Assembly: GCA_028023455.1 (NCBI GenBank)
Contig: JAQFVV010000564.1
Span: 186,001 to 250,000, forward strand
Length of the DNA: 64,000 bases
From: Epiperipatus broadwayi
Taxonomy: Eukaryota > Onychophora > Udeonychophora > Euonychophora > Peripatidae
Reading direction: 5' to 3'
The position numbers and the translations under genes are program-made. The notes under the pieces are model-generated. The model was not told the origin of the DNA. It did no database searches and saw only the letters and a program-made list of their open reading frames with translations. Positions 47,283 through 59,389 of this stretch are shown in pieces (within the stretch, counting starts at the first letter, position 1; each line of letters starts with the position of its first letter).

Positions 47283-48668
47283 ATAGAAACAATTTTAGCA
47301 AAGTTATATATCAAATGTCTAAATGATAAAGATGTACCGGAAGATTGGAAGAATGCAGTAATAATATTAATATTTAAAAAAGGTGATAAAGAAGATATTA
47401 GAAATTACAGACCTATCAGCCTTTTATCAGTTTTATATAAATTTTTTACCAAGATAATTACAACTCGTCTACAGAGAACTTTGGATTTCCACCAACCAAG
47501 AGAACAAGCTGGATTTAAAAGTGGTTTTAGTACAATATATCATATCCAGGTATTGAGAGAAGTCATAGAAAGGACAAACGAATATGAGTTGTCATTATAT
47601 TTTGGATTTGTAGATTATGAAAAGGCATTCAATTCTATACACATTTCTTCAGTGATTAAAGCATTGGATCGTCAAGGTATAGATCCAGGATATTGTCATA
47701 TTTTAAAGAATATTTATAAAAATGCAACAGCAACAATTAGATTACATAATGATACTGGAAAAATCAACATTGAGAAAGGTGTAAGACAAGGTGACTTCAT
47801 ATCTCCAAAACTCTTTACAGCAGTGCTGCAAGAAGTATTTTGTGGATTAAAATGGGAAACTAAAGGAGTGAAAGTAAATGGAGAGTATTTAAGTCATTTA
47901 GATTTCGCAGATGATGTAGTTGTTTTTGCAAATAATGCTTCAGAGCTGCAGGAAATGTTGCAGGAGTTAGCAGATGAAAGTAGAAAAGTAGGACTAAAGA
48001 TAAATGTTAAAAAGACTCAAGTAATGTTTAATTGATTTGCTCAAAATATGAAAATAAAGATTGATTATGAAGAATTAGAAGAAGTTAACAGTTACAAATA
48101 CCTTGGTCAGATTATTAATACAGATGGAAACATAATGGTGGAAATTAATCATAGAATTAAACTTGGTTGGAGTGCTTTTGGTAGAAATAACTTGATACTA
48201 AAAGGAAATATGCCTATGTGTTTGAAAAGGATGGTTTTTAACAAATGTGTTTTACCAGTTCTTACTTATGGATCTGAGACTTGGACACTTAATAGAAGAG
48301 CAATACAGAGACTTCAGACCACTCAAAGGAGTATGGAGAGATGTATGTTGGGAGTAACAAGAAGAGATCGAAAATGCAATGTATGGGTAAGACAACAAAC
48401 AGGTGTTACTGACCTTATTGAAAAAATTAAAAGATTGAAATGGAGTTGGGCTGGACATATTGCTAGAAGAGATGATAATAGATGGACAATTGAAATTTTA
48501 AACTGGATTCCAAGAGATTGTAAAAGACCCAGAAAGAGACCACATGTGAGATGGATGGATGAAATAAGAAAATGTGCAGGGGGGTTGTGGAGAAGAGAAG
48601 CTAAATATCGGAGAAGATGGATTAAACTTGGAGAGACCTTTATCCTGCAGTGGATTGATAATGGTTGA
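47283..48668 (+). pseudogene. RTE reverse transcriptase, C-terminal part with one stop
   Basis: The frame is open from the insertion edge at 47283 to 48035, stops at a TGA (48033-48035), then continues in the same frame to 48668. That is about 250 plus 211 residues. Motifs in order: WKNAVIILIFKKGDKEDIRN and YRPISLLS (finger), GFVDYEKAFNS (motif A Asp), GVRQGDFISP (motif B), FADDVVVF (motif C, intact Asp pair, 47904-47927), and GLKINVKKTQVMF. The C-terminal part has YKYLGQIINTDGN, LPVLTYGSETWTL, and the RTE-typical WAGHIARRDDNRWT with RWMDEIRKCAGG. Related copies suggest Gly (GGA) at the stop position, so a single G-to-T change is likely. It lacks the AP endonuclease and cannot move by itself. 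Confidence 0.9.
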
Positions 48669-48679
48669 TGATAATGATG
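47283..48679 (+). mobile_element. RTE-clade LINE, 5'-truncated insertion
   Basis: A 1397-bp insertion flanked by an exact 8-bp direct repeat, AAGTATAA, at 47275-47282 and 48680-48687. It starts inside ORF2 and ends in a short GATGATAATGATGA tail, as RTE elements end in short tandem repeats. The endonuclease domain is missing by truncation. It is the best-preserved copy in the window; related pieces lie at 8.6, 24.8-26.4, 31.1, 49.4, 51.1 and 57.4 kb. Confidence 0.85.
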
Positions 48680-48689
48680 AAGTATAACT

Positions 48690-49404
48690 CTTCATTGTAT
48701 TATATCACCAGTCATGTTGTTCTGATGAAAGCAATCAATATTGCACCTTGTCTTTAAGATATTTTTTATAATATAAAACAAAGTCTGCTCCCCTCACGAA
48801 AATTATTTTCTAGTTCACCATAAAATAATTTTTTAAAGGAGTTTAATGCTGTTAATTCACTTAATATGCTAAATCCAATAAAAATGCTACAATACTAAAT
48901 TCAATAGTATCACTTCCAACAAATTAAAAAATGTATTGATTGCTATTACAATCTTCCTAATTATTTTTTAATCTTCTAAAGAGCTCTCAAATAAAATTTT
49001 CTAATGTCAAATGCATTTTGAGATGATCTTATTCACAAATCTGTATAATTTTAATTGTATTATTTTAATTGAACAAATTAATATGGAACAAATTTTATAC
49101 CTTTTGTCTATAGGCAAAAAATTTAGAACAAATATTATTAAATTAAATTATGTAGACTATACTCTGAATTAATTCTTTGTCACACTTTCTATATATATGG
49201 TATAACATGTCTATATCATTTCACTTGAAAGTATTTGTACATGTTGGTAGTGATATTCCTTTTTTTCAATGGATTTTTAACTCACTTGTCAGATTTTGTT
49301 GAATAAACTTTCAGTATATTCTGCTTTGTCTTCATATCCATAGTGATTGAGAAAAAAATCTCATCTAATAGGTATTGTAATATCATTGTTATTTTCTGTC
49401 ATTA
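48690..49404. other. AT-rich non-coding stretch
   Basis: Nothing recognised. Confidence 0.35.
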
Positions 49405-49700
49405 TTGATAAAATTTCTCTGACTCTAATCCAATTTTCTGATTCATGATCTCTCTTATTTACATCACACTAATACATTTTTTTATTTCATCCACCCATCT
49501 TATATATATATGCTTTTTATCAATTTTTTTTCCAGTCCTTTGGGTATTCCTGATTAAAACTTCTACTGTCCATCTATTATTATCTCTTCTTCCTTATGTG
49601 TTTGTTCCAGATATACTTCTTATTTTTTTTATTATGTTAATGATATCTGTTTTCTTTCACTTTCATATTTTTTTGATTCCTTCTAATTAGTCTAGACATT
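49405..49700 (-). repeat. RTE LINE fragment
   Basis: On the minus strand the AGATGATAATAGATGGACAG block and ACCCAAAGGACTGG match the RDDNRWT and PRD-type region at 48465-48530. The ATAAGATGGGTGGATGAAAT block matches RWMDE. The plus-strand 81-codon frame here is only its antisense. Confidence 0.65.
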
Positions 49701-51105
49701 TATCTATTTTTTTTGGTTGATCTAAAGTCTATATATTGCCATAATGAGGTGTATTCAATATTTCTACAACTCATAATTTAATTTTCACTTTGAATCAAAG
49801 TTTTAAAAATAATTTAACTATACTCTACAATTATTTTTAAAACCAAAACATTTTTTTAAAATTGAGATTTAGTTTTTTTAAAGACAAAGATGACACTCAA
49901 CACACCATCAAGGTATTTTTTAATTTTTTAATCTGCTTTTAAAAGGATATATCTACAGTAGTACACTTAATCTGTCTGGCCTTTGTCCATTTTGTTGATA
50001 AATGACTGGTACAGAAGTTGTCATAAGTATTCAAGTAGCATAAGCTTAAAAATTTTAAGTATTTGATGGTGTTTTATATCAAAATGTCAATATCATCATT
50101 CTTATAAATTTGTTTAATTGTGTCATAAATATTACATAAAATGCTTTTGATATTTCAGCTATATTTTATAATGAATTATATGTTGAATTATTTTTTCATT
50201 TTTAAATATCTTTAAAAAAAAATGCAAATTTTTTTTTAAACTTTTCCAATATATTCAACTGATGATGGAAATAGTTTAGCATATAATTACAAGTAAAATG
50301 TTATTGTGACAAACTTTTAGTCAAACATGTTTTATACTAATTTCAAAGAAGGGGAGGCGGAATAAACATACATATTTATATAAATGGCACATATAAAAAA
50401 ATATAAATATATATGTATCACAAAATATAAATATTTAAATACGCTTAAATACAACACTTAAACAACACATAAAATGCTTACGTTTGAATAAACTTTAACA
50501 AAAAAAATTAGCATTTTAATAGAAATTTATCAGTTGCTTAAATTCCATGTCATAATAAATACATTTGTTATATAATGTGATATTATAAACAATGTAACGA
50601 AAATACATTTTTAGTTTTTATAAACTTGTTAAATATTGTAAATGTTTTTGTTTTTTTTTTAATGTTAAAGTTTATTCAAATGTAGTTTTATAAAAAATAC
50701 GAACTTGTAGCATTTCACATGTGTAATAGGGATATTTTAATACTAACATTTTTTGGGATATTTATATATGTTTATGCATATATGTGTATTTATTTATGTT
50801 CATATTTTTTAAATTTTAAAGATAATTTTTGAAATATTAAGAATCTTTTATAATGTGTACATGGAATTAAACAAGTTTATAAAATTGGTATTATTGTGCC
50901 TTTGATATATTATTTATATTCTGAAAAAGTGAGAGATTGGGAAAATTGTTGCAATATTATTTTATGGGAATTTTATAAAGTTATATAAATTTTATAGATC
51001 TATTCTACTATATCAGGCAGTTATTCATGAAATTTCTGTTAAAAATTGAAGTAAAATGAAGAGCAACTAAAAGAATAATGTTGGATATAAAAATTGTTCT
51101 AGTAG
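49701..51105. other. AT-rich non-coding stretch with SINE tail
   Basis: An S1-type tail lies at about 50240-50325 (ATATTCAACTGATGATGG, TAATTACAAGTAAAATGTTA). No gene otherwise. Confidence 0.35.
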
Positions 51106-52165
51106 ATCACATCCATGGATTGAAGGAGTTATAGAAAGAACCAACGAGTATAACTTGCCATTGAGCTTTGTATTTGTAGATTTTGAAAAGGCATTTAATT
51201 CTTTAAGCATTTCTTTAGTAATCATAGCATTGAATCATCAAGATATAGACCCAAGATATTGTCATATTCTAAAAGAATATTTATTAAAATGCAACAAAAA
51301 TGATTAGATTACATACTTATACTAAGAAGATTAATATGGAGATGGATGCACAACAGCCTGACTCCATATCTCTAAAAGTTTTTATAGCAGTTTTGCAAGA
51401 AGTATTTTGTGGATTAAAATGAGAAGCTAAGAAAGTAAAAGTAAATGGAGATTACTTAAATCTTGTATGTTTTATGCTTGACATAATTGTTTTTCCAAGT
51501 AATGCTTTAAAGCTTCAGGAAATGATTATCAGATGAAAATAAGGAAGTAGGACTAAAGATAAATGGTAGACTAAAGTAGTGTTCAATGGATTCTATCAAA
51601 AGAAGAAAATAAAGATTAACAATGGTGAATTAGAAAAATTAGCAACTACCTTGGTCAGATTATTGATAGAGATAGAAACATAATAGATAAAATTAATCGT
51701 AAAATTAAACTTGGATGGAATACTTTTGATAAAAATAACATAAAATAAAAGGAATATGCCTGTGTGTTTGAAAAGGAAGGGTTTTTAATAAATATTTTTT
51801 ACTATTTTTACTTATGGATCCGAGATTTGGATATTTAACAGAAGAGCAATATAGAGATTTTAGACCACTCAACAAAGTATGGAGAAATGTATGTTAGTAG
51901 TAGCAAGAAGAGATCAAAAATGAAATACATGGATGAGATATAAAACAGGTATTACTGACATTATTGAAAGAATTAAGAGGCTGAAGTGTATCTGAGCTGT
52001 ACATACTACTAAAAGAGATGATAATAGATAGTTGAAATCTTAAACTAGATTCCAAGAGGTTTTAAAAGATCTAGAAAGAAACCATATGTGAGATGGATGA
52101 ATGTGAAGAAGAGACGTTAGAAATCAGAGAAACTGGATTGATAATAGCCAGTCACGATAATAATG
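51106..52165 (+). pseudogene. RTE reverse transcriptase relic
   Basis: Collinear with 47535-48665. VIERTNEYNLPLSFVFVDFE and KAFNSLSISLVI keep motif A. The motif B region is QPDSISLKVF-like (RQGDSISPK in the family). Motif C is gone (LDIIVFPSNAL where FADDVVVFANNAS is expected). It ends with the TGGATTGATAATAGCCAG block and a GATAATAATGATGAT tail. Many stops. Confidence 0.8.
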
Positions 52166-52726
52166 ATGATAACATAATATAAAATTTGTATATTCTGTGG
52201 ATAGTTAGTTGTAAAATAATTATGAGAAGATTTAATATATATATATTGATTTCAAAATGTACAAATCTAGAATAGCTGAGAGAATATGAAAAAAAGTTAA
52301 GGTTGCTCTAATTGTTAACATCCTTGCAGATGATGTAGCATTCATTGTTATTAGAGGTGTTAATGTTTTAACTTGACAATAAATATTTTTTGGGTTTCAA
52401 CTAATATATAAAATAATAAACCAATTGTTTTAAAGAACTAATTTGTTAATGTTGAAATTTTAAAAACATAAGTGTATGAAATTTTTATTTAAAAAAACAA
52501 ACAATTTGTTGGACTTTATCACTGGTTGATATAAGTGATATGTTTAATTAAGTTGACTAATTATCAAGAACTTATAATAAAGTTTGTGATTACTGTATTA
52601 TCTTATCTGATTTAACAAATAAGTGTTTACAGATGAAAATTATTTTTTAATATATATTTATAAGTGTGGTTTATGTGAATATCAATAAAATAACTATTTA
52701 AATAAAATAAACATAGTAATGCATTA
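52166..52726. other. AT-rich non-coding stretch
   Basis: Nothing recognised. Confidence 0.35.
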
Positions 52727-53015
52727 AAATAGTCTTTAAATGGTAAATTGCATGGTAAAGACTTTTCCAATAGTCTCCCATAAAGAAACAACAAATGGAA
52801 ATGTTTCATGCTATTTTCTGGTTTGCGAGGCTGTGAGCAGTTTTTTAAATCTTGTTAGAATATTAAATACCCATTTAGTAACTAATATTAGATAATTAAC
52901 TAGTTTGACTTTATATGCCAACTATTAAAGAAAATTTTTAAATCTGATTAGAACCTGAAAAAAAAAATTTTTTTTTTTACCTATCTTGGATTTGAACCAA
53001 GTTGAAAAGATATAA
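52727..53015 (-). repeat. SINE family S2 copy with B-box-like head
   Basis: On the minus strand TTGGTTCAAATCCAAGATAGG (about 53003-52983) gives a B-box-like head. It is followed by the AACTAGTTAATTATCTAAT, AAATGGGTATTTAATATTC and AAAAAACTGCTCACAGCCTC blocks of S2. Non-coding. Confidence 0.5.
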
Positions 53016-54145
53016 AGTAATATAATTTATCTGGATTGATTAAAAATAAAATATGAGCTTCAATTAAAACACACACATAAGTATATTATTTATTACATCA
53101 GAGATTTGTAGGGAAGACTTTAGATAAATGTTCCAAATATATATATATTTTTCATTTCATAATTGAAAATTATTATTATTTTATTTATAACTAGATTTTA
53201 TTAAGCTATTGTACTATTTTGATTCCAGTACCATTATGTCAAATACTTTCCACTATCTTTAACATTCTAATCTCATTACTTTGTCTTTATCTTATCATCT
53301 AGGTAATTAACTTATTAAACATTAATGTCATCAAGTTTTTTATTACTACATAACCATTTTTCAATATATTTTTATCTTAATATATATTTATCTTTTTATA
53401 GTTATTATTTCTGTTGTTCATTAGGATTATCTGTTCATTTCCATCATCTCTTTTTTAGTTTTATCATTTATTACTATTATCAGTATATTCAGACTTATCT
53501 TTTTTTTTTTTAAACACAATCTTTTGTGTTTTTTAAAAAACAATCTTTTATAGACAGTAATATTTTTATTTATACTTTATTATTATATAAATCGTACAGT
53601 ATAAAAAATATATAACTAACCGTTTTGAATGCAAAATGTCTTTACTGTATACTATTTTTATTGATTACTGTCTGTTAACATTTGAAGGTGATTTTTCTAA
53701 TATGAAAATATAAGATATTAAAATATTTCAACAATAACAATAATTGTATATTTATTAAAAAAAATAATACAGAAAAGCTTTTTTTGGAAAATATTTTTTT
53801 ACTCTTATCAGTGAGATGTAAACTATTTTAAAGCTTCAACTTACATTGCATTCATAGTGAGATCTATTTTTTTTTACATATAAAAGTAACCAGAACCAAT
53901 AGTAATAAAAAACAATTCAAATACTTAACAAATATAGCATACAAGTTTTTTTTCTTATCTTCTTCCTTTAACACTTCCTTTCTCTATTAGACAGTTCATA
54001 ACAATTATCAAAATGTCCAGAGGAAAAAAAAAAACCCTATATAATAAATATATGAAAAAACTGCATAATGGATTAAATTTTTTTTTTTTTTATGTTATTG
54101 TCTAAATTAATTATAAATTTATTTAATGCACATTGATTACATAAG
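53016..54145. other. AT-rich non-coding stretch
   Basis: No gene recognised; several long homopolymer runs. Confidence 0.35.
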
Positions 54146-54243
54146 TAATATTTACTAAGGCAATAAACCTAAAGCATGTAGAGGTCCCTACTTTCGCATT
54201 TTCATCTGCACATGCTTTAGGTTTATTGCCTTAGTAAATATTA
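54146..54243. repeat. Perfect hairpin, 34-bp arms
   Basis: Arms 54146-54179 and 54210-54243 are exact reverse complements (TAATATTTACTAAGGC opens the left arm), with a 30-bp loop. Outside, the pairing continues imperfectly (CATAAG/CACAAA). A small fold-back element or MITE is likely. Confidence 0.85.
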
Positions 54244-55117
54244 TTTGTGTAAATTAATATACACTGTAGCATAATTGTATGTTTTTTGTAACTTAAAAAT
54301 CCTATTAATTTTTTTAAAAAAACTCAGCATTATTATTAAAAAAAAAAAACTAAAAAATAATGGCTTTTAATTTTATTTCATACTTATTTATCTAATGAAG
54401 TACTTTTTTAATGTGTGTATGTATATTTAAAAATATATATACATTCTTGTATATGTGCGACCTGGCATTGAAATCTGGAGTATGAAAAACTTTTAGATTC
54501 CTAACAGGCTTAGATTGTTTTTCTCAAGCATTCAAGCCATAGTCAGCCTGGTTAGCTATCCAATATTGGTTATATGTGGAAATCTAAATGTTCTTGGTGA
54601 GAGGATAAAACAGGATTAAAACTAAAAAAAATCATAACTGGCCTAGTGAATGATAGCTTTTCTTTCACCGTTGGAGAGGACTTTGACACTGGTGGATTAT
54701 TTAAAGTTTTTTATTTTTTTTATTTGCATGCTTGTTTTTGTGTATAAAGCATAAATATATGTGTATAACTCACCTTATCAAATCTGTTTAATTGGCAATT
54801 GTTTAATCATTTTTTATGGTCAATAGAGATTCAGTTTTCTTAAACTGATAATATAATGCATTGCTTATAATGTTTATTTTTAGATTGCTTAAATTTTTTG
54901 ATTATAATTTTGATATTACACTGATTTATTGACATCATGTATAAAATCATTATTTTCATGGAACCGATAGAGTACTATTAAGTAGTTTTTGTTTTCTTTG
55001 CTTTTATTAGTTTCAAATTAAATCTCCGATAAATATTGTGACAGTGATAATTTTTTTTGCAAATGTGTTAGATTGTTAATAAGATATTTTATGATTTTTC
55101 TAGTGCTGATTTGCTTT
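54244..55117. other. AT-rich, with possible SINE scrap
   Basis: The stretch at 54510-54560 (CAAGCCATAGTCAGCC, GTTAGCTATCCAATATTGG) resembles an S2 internal block. No gene. Confidence 0.3.
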
Positions 55118-55205
55118 CTATAGTCTAATGCAGAGGTAGAATAATGGATAGTTAGATTTCTATGCAAAGCTCAACTCAACATTTTTGATGCTTGAACATC
55201 ACATG
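55118..55205 (+). repeat. SINE head fragment (family S3)
   Basis: GCAGAGGTAGAATAATGGATAG (A-box-like), then CAAAGCTCAACTCAACA, and GCTTGAACATCACATGATCTC at the end. The order is shared with 16165-16275. Non-coding. Confidence 0.4.
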
Positions 55206-55854
55206 ATCTCAACATTCATTTTTTTTTTTACTTTTATTTATGAAGTTTGAAAGTAATATGTATTCTATACAAAGCAGTAAATATTGGTGTAAATCTCTGA
55301 AAATAATTAGTTTTGTAGCAACTGGTAGTATAATACAGAGCCTGATCTTCATGAGTTTCTTAATGCTGTCATTTTTCTGCACTGTGAAAATGACAATATG
55401 ATTGTATATTTGTGGCATCACATTCCCATTGTTTTATTTACACACATTGCAATTCTGATTTCAATTTTTTTCTGCTCTTCTTTCCTTTCCTAACTTTTTA
55501 TTATTTTTTCATATATATTTTCTCTTAATTTTTTCTGACTTGATTATTTTATTAGTAATTATGATTACTTGCTAAAAATTATGTACCAACATTTTTTAGA
55601 ATTTTTTGTATTCTCTAAAAGCTTTACAAGAACTTGAAACTATTTCTGACAGTTAATTATTTAATTGATTTATTTATTTTTGTTTTTATATTTATTTTAT
55701 TGGGTCTTATTTTTATTAATAGTAAAATTGTAAAAATGTTATTTGTAATATTTTTTTTTTTTGTAGATACTTTCATATTTTTCCATTCTTTTTTATTTCA
55801 TAAATAATTTCATATAAATAAAGTTACAATAAAAGACAACCCCCCCCCCCCAAG
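55206..55854. other. AT-rich non-coding stretch
   Basis: Ends in a poly-C tract (55840-55851). Confidence 0.35.
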
Positions 55855-55920
55855 ATGCATTTCGTGCTAAACTAGCACTCATCAGGGGCTAGGTCATCAT
55901 CTCTCATATATATCTTTATT
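55855..55920 (-). ncRNA. Hammerhead core, best-kept family B copy (fragment)
   Basis: On the minus strand: CTGATGA (plus 55879-55885), stem II GTGCTA-GTT-TAGCAC with six Watson-Crick pairs (55864-55878), then GAAA (55860-55863). All core bases up to GAAA match the hammerhead consensus. Other B copies have CAT for CAC at the end of stem II, as expected if a CpG decayed. The copy is cut by the poly-C run, so stem III and the cleavage site are lost. Confidence 0.55.
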
Positions 55921-57374
55921 ACATGAAGAGTTTTTATGTAGAGTAAATTGTCTCATTTTTATTTTCAAGCGTCAATTTACTCCACTCCCAACTTTTACGT
56001 TATCAACTTTTTGATAAACACGTAATGATTATTACTAATCATTTATTAAACTAGAGATTTTCTCTAGCACAGATGTAATATTTTAAGTAATTTATTTTAA
56101 GATTATTATTATACATTCTAAATGTAGATCCATTATTTATAATATTATTTTTATTCAAAAACTATTAAGTATTTGTAGTTTTTCGCAAATATTTACTTTA
56201 CTGAAACCCATAAATGCATTGAAAAAAAAAAGATATCTAAAAGATAATACAGTTTGATGAAAATTCTGATAAAAATGAAAGTATTAAAAGAAACATTTAA
56301 GAAGAAAAACATTAAAGTTTGGGGGGGGGGGGAGATAATCATTTCATTAAATGCCAAATTATTAACAAAATGGTAAAAAAAAAAGGAATAATATATTAAA
56401 AGGTAGAGAAAGATGTATAGAAAAATAATGAGATAAGAGAAAACGCAAAGTTTATAAGGAATTTGGTAAGTGAATGGAGAGAGAGAGGGAAATATTAATT
56501 ATAAAGAAAAGTAGATTTAGTTTAATATATAGAACAACTTTTCAGAAATTAAGTAGTTTTGGAGGAAAAGAAATGAAAAATATTAATTGATAGATATATC
56601 AAAAAGATAAGAATATGTGGTTATTAATTGTAAGAGAAGTATGTTACAATGAAAGATTATAGACTATGAAAGTTTGATGGATTATTTACTAAGATTCTAA
56701 TAGGAGTCTTTGATATGATTAGTTAATATTTATGATTTGTGAATTAACTCATTGGTTTTTTTCAGTAAGTGATGATTTCAGTTGGAAAATGCTTATTTCA
56801 ATGAATGTGATCATCCTATAACTTAGTTTAATACTTATGCAACTAAATTATTGTTGAGAATTCTGAATATGTAAAATATTAACTCTGTGCTCATTGCTTG
56901 TAGGAATATGAAATTCTCCCTATCAATAGTAAAGGCTGCATTATGCCACAATCATATTTATTATTTTTATAGTCAGTGCATCCAGTCATCTGATTTACAG
57001 AGATTAGTCTGGGACCTTTAGCTAAAAATAGTTAAATGGCCATTATTATTGAATAATTATCTGGATTGCCTGTGGATCTTTTAATGGCAAAACAATCTTT
57101 AAGTTTGCTTGTAATATAAAAAATATCTAACATTACATTCAAAGTCCTTTGAAATAGAAGTTATTTATTTAGTGGATTGATTGAATGTATTTTATTTGTG
57201 ATATAATTTAGATTTAAAAATCTTAAGAACATAAAAGATGCAGGTGAAGTTATGAGAATTATTTTTAGTAAGCAATTAGAAAAAGAGGAATTAATATTTG
57301 TTGCAGAATTTTCTGTGTTTATCTGATATTTGACTATTTTATTGGTGACTTTGGAAATTAATATGAATTGAAAG
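55921..57374. other. AT-rich non-coding stretch
   Basis: A 12-base G run sits at about 56321. The 56930-57110 stretch resembles S2 blocks (ATAATTATCTGGATTGCCTG). No gene. Confidence 0.35.
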
Positions 57375-57645
57375 TCATCATCATTTCAATCATTATCAAG
57401 CTTCCAAGTTTAATCCAATTTTTCCATTTTGTTAGTTACTTTTCTCCACACCCCTTTAGCAAATTTTCTTATCCATCCACCTCTCACACAATCTCCTAAC
57501 CATCTGTTGTCTTTTTTTTTTTTTAGCAATATGTTAGCCTAACTCCATTTCAACTTCTTAATTCTTTTAGTGATATTATTGTTGTCTGTTAGTGCTCATT
57601 TGTATTTTGTATTTAGTCCTTTCTTGTTGCTTCCAATATATATAT
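57375..57645 (-). repeat. RTE LINE 3' fragment
   Basis: The minus strand holds AAGTTGAAATGGAGTTAGGC (the LKWSWAG region), GGTGGATGGATAAGAAAAT (the RWMDE region) and the end block with GATAATGATTGAAATGATG. It matches 48370-48680 with gaps. Confidence 0.7.
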
Positions 57646-57894
57646 ATTCATATTCAGCTATATGATCTGAAGTGTCTCCATTGTACTTATTTATATTAAC
57701 TGGCCAACTTAAGTAAGAATACTTTTATAGCACCTTTTATTTTAAATTGGAAAAGATAATTAAAAAAATGCACAAATCATTTCTAAAAGGTATAGTCATA
57801 GAAAGGGATTTAGAAGAGACAGTAATTGATTGATTGGGTACTGGTTGATTAGACATGCACGCTGCTTGATGGCGTTGTTTATGTGATAAAACAC

Positions 57895-58250
57895 ATTGTA
57901 AGGAAAGTAGTCTATTGTTTAAGACTCAAACGGGATCTTTAGCAACAAGAGAATATACATGTAAATGGAAAAATATGGGTGATTTAGTCTATAAATTGTG
58001 AAAGGAAGGAATAGAAAATATTAGGCATCTGTTAATTGAATGTAAATGCTTGAAAACAGAAAGGGTACAAATAATGAAGTTATGGAAGAATAAATATGAA
58101 AAAAGTGATTATACAGAAAGTGGATTATTGGTTTTTATGCTGGGTTTGGAAAAAGATAAAGGGGATTTAGATGTAAAGGTAATAGAGTTGACAAAGATTA
58201 TGTTGTGGAAATGGGATGGAGCAGAATATGGGAGTGGGAATGGAAAATAA
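57895..58250 (+). pseudogene. LINE ORF2 C-terminus with Cys/His motif
   Basis: The plus strand reads QTGSLATREYTCKW, then (after one stop) EGIENIRHLLIECKCLKTER. From 58050 an open frame of 66 codons follows (MKLWKNKYEKS, KIMLWKWDGAEYG). The C..., EGIENIRHLLIEC pattern is the Cys/His region near the end of many LINE ORF2 proteins (I/Jockey/R1/CR1-like, not RTE). It is followed by an ACATCACATCACAT tail at about 58320, a plausible LINE 3' end. The reverse transcriptase itself is absent. Confidence 0.45.
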
Positions 58251-58489
58251 AGTGACTAACAGGTTTCTCTGGGTATAATTGCTGAGAGATTTCTGACTCT
58301 TTAAAGAGAAATCACAGTACATCACATCACATAAAAATGCTGTTTACTGGCCAACTTTTCGTCGTGAAACATTATTTTCTAAAATGGAAAAATTACATTT
58401 TAAAATTACATTATACATTTTAGCGTGTGTTGATATATTTCAAACTAGTTTTAAACAATTTACGAACCAACATTATTTTCTAAAATGGA

Positions 58490-58930
58490 ATCATTTATAG
58501 TTTTAAACTACGTACTGGAATGTGCGGGGCCAGGGACTGATGATTTTGCTGATTCAAAGCATCATCTAAAAGATGCAGTACTCTGATCAAACCAACATTA
58601 CGATTTTCTAAAACAACATGCAATTTTATAGCTGCTCTTTATCTGAAAAAAAAAAAGACTATTATAAACATTACAGGCCAACATTCAGCAAGGTATTGTA
58701 AACAATTTACAAATCAACATTATTTTATAAAACGTAAGAATTAAATTGTTTTGAAATTGAATAATTACATTTTAAATTATATTATAAATATCAGCATGTA
58801 GCACTGGAATGTGCAGGGCCGGGGACTGATGTTTTTGATGATCTGAAGGATCATCCAAAAGATGCAGTAGTCTGATCAAACCAAGCTTCTGATTTCCAAA
58901 ACAACGTGCAACTTCAGCCATTTAATTTGT
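58490..58930. repeat. Direct repeat pair, about 290-bp spacing
   Basis: TGGAATGTGCGGGGCC at 58518 and TGGAATGTGCAGGGCC at 58806 each lead into GGGACTGATG, AAAAGATGCAGTA and TCTGATCAAACCAA. Non-coding and diverged. Despite the CTGATGA string there is no GAAA core, so I do not call a ribozyme. Confidence 0.6.
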
Positions 58931-59317
58931 CTCGTAGCTGTTCTTGCGCAAACGTGCCTTTTCGTGTGAATTCTGTGAAATTGTACTTGTCCCTACACTT
59001 TTACATTTTTTTTCACCTTCCAAGCTGTGTAGGGAAGCGCAGCTATGGGTTTACAATTATTAGTACGTAATACTATGTCAGGTAGGATGTAAGATCATTA
59101 CTTCGAATGCAGATTATAAGAGTTATGGTCAGTTGAATTCTATACACCCTCACACGATACGATAGCAATCTGTGGAATATGTGCATTTGCATAGTGTCAC
59201 AAAGCACATCAGCGAGCTGTAATATTTGTGTGCAATGCAATATAGGCCCGCAATGGCTAATATAAACATCACTGTTTTATAGGCCATAAACTTCAGGCCA
59301 TGTAAATGGCATTTTTA
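58931..59317. other. GC-richer non-coding tail inside the inverted repeat
   Basis: Base composition is visibly less AT-rich than the neighbourhood. No frame or motif recognised. Confidence 0.35.
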
Positions 59318-59389
59318 TGTGTTTTAGCACATAAACAACGCTATCAAGTGGTGTGCATGTCTAATCAACCAGTACCATTGATTGATTAA

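Larger units (their letters stand above)
57836..59376. repeat. Inverted repeat pair, about 58-bp arms, bounding 1.5 kb
   Basis: GGTACTGGTTGATTAGACAT at 57837 is mirrored by ATGTCTAATCAACCAGTACC ending at 59376. Pairing runs on through GGCGTTGTTTATGTG/CACATAAACAACGCT with a few changes. Inside are a LINE C-terminus, a direct repeat pair and a GC-richer tail. It may be a DNA element with captured sequence, or two inverted copies of a LINE segment. Confidence 0.6.

Noticed and set aside
48252-48695. Two minus-strand frames (68 and 65 codons) rich in Ser/Pro
   Set aside because: They are antisense to the RTE reverse transcriptase, which explains the composition.
58530-58870. Hammerhead ribozyme in the direct repeats (CTGATGA present at 58533)
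   Set aside because: No GAAA box follows a stem II-like hairpin, and the second copy reads CTGATGT.
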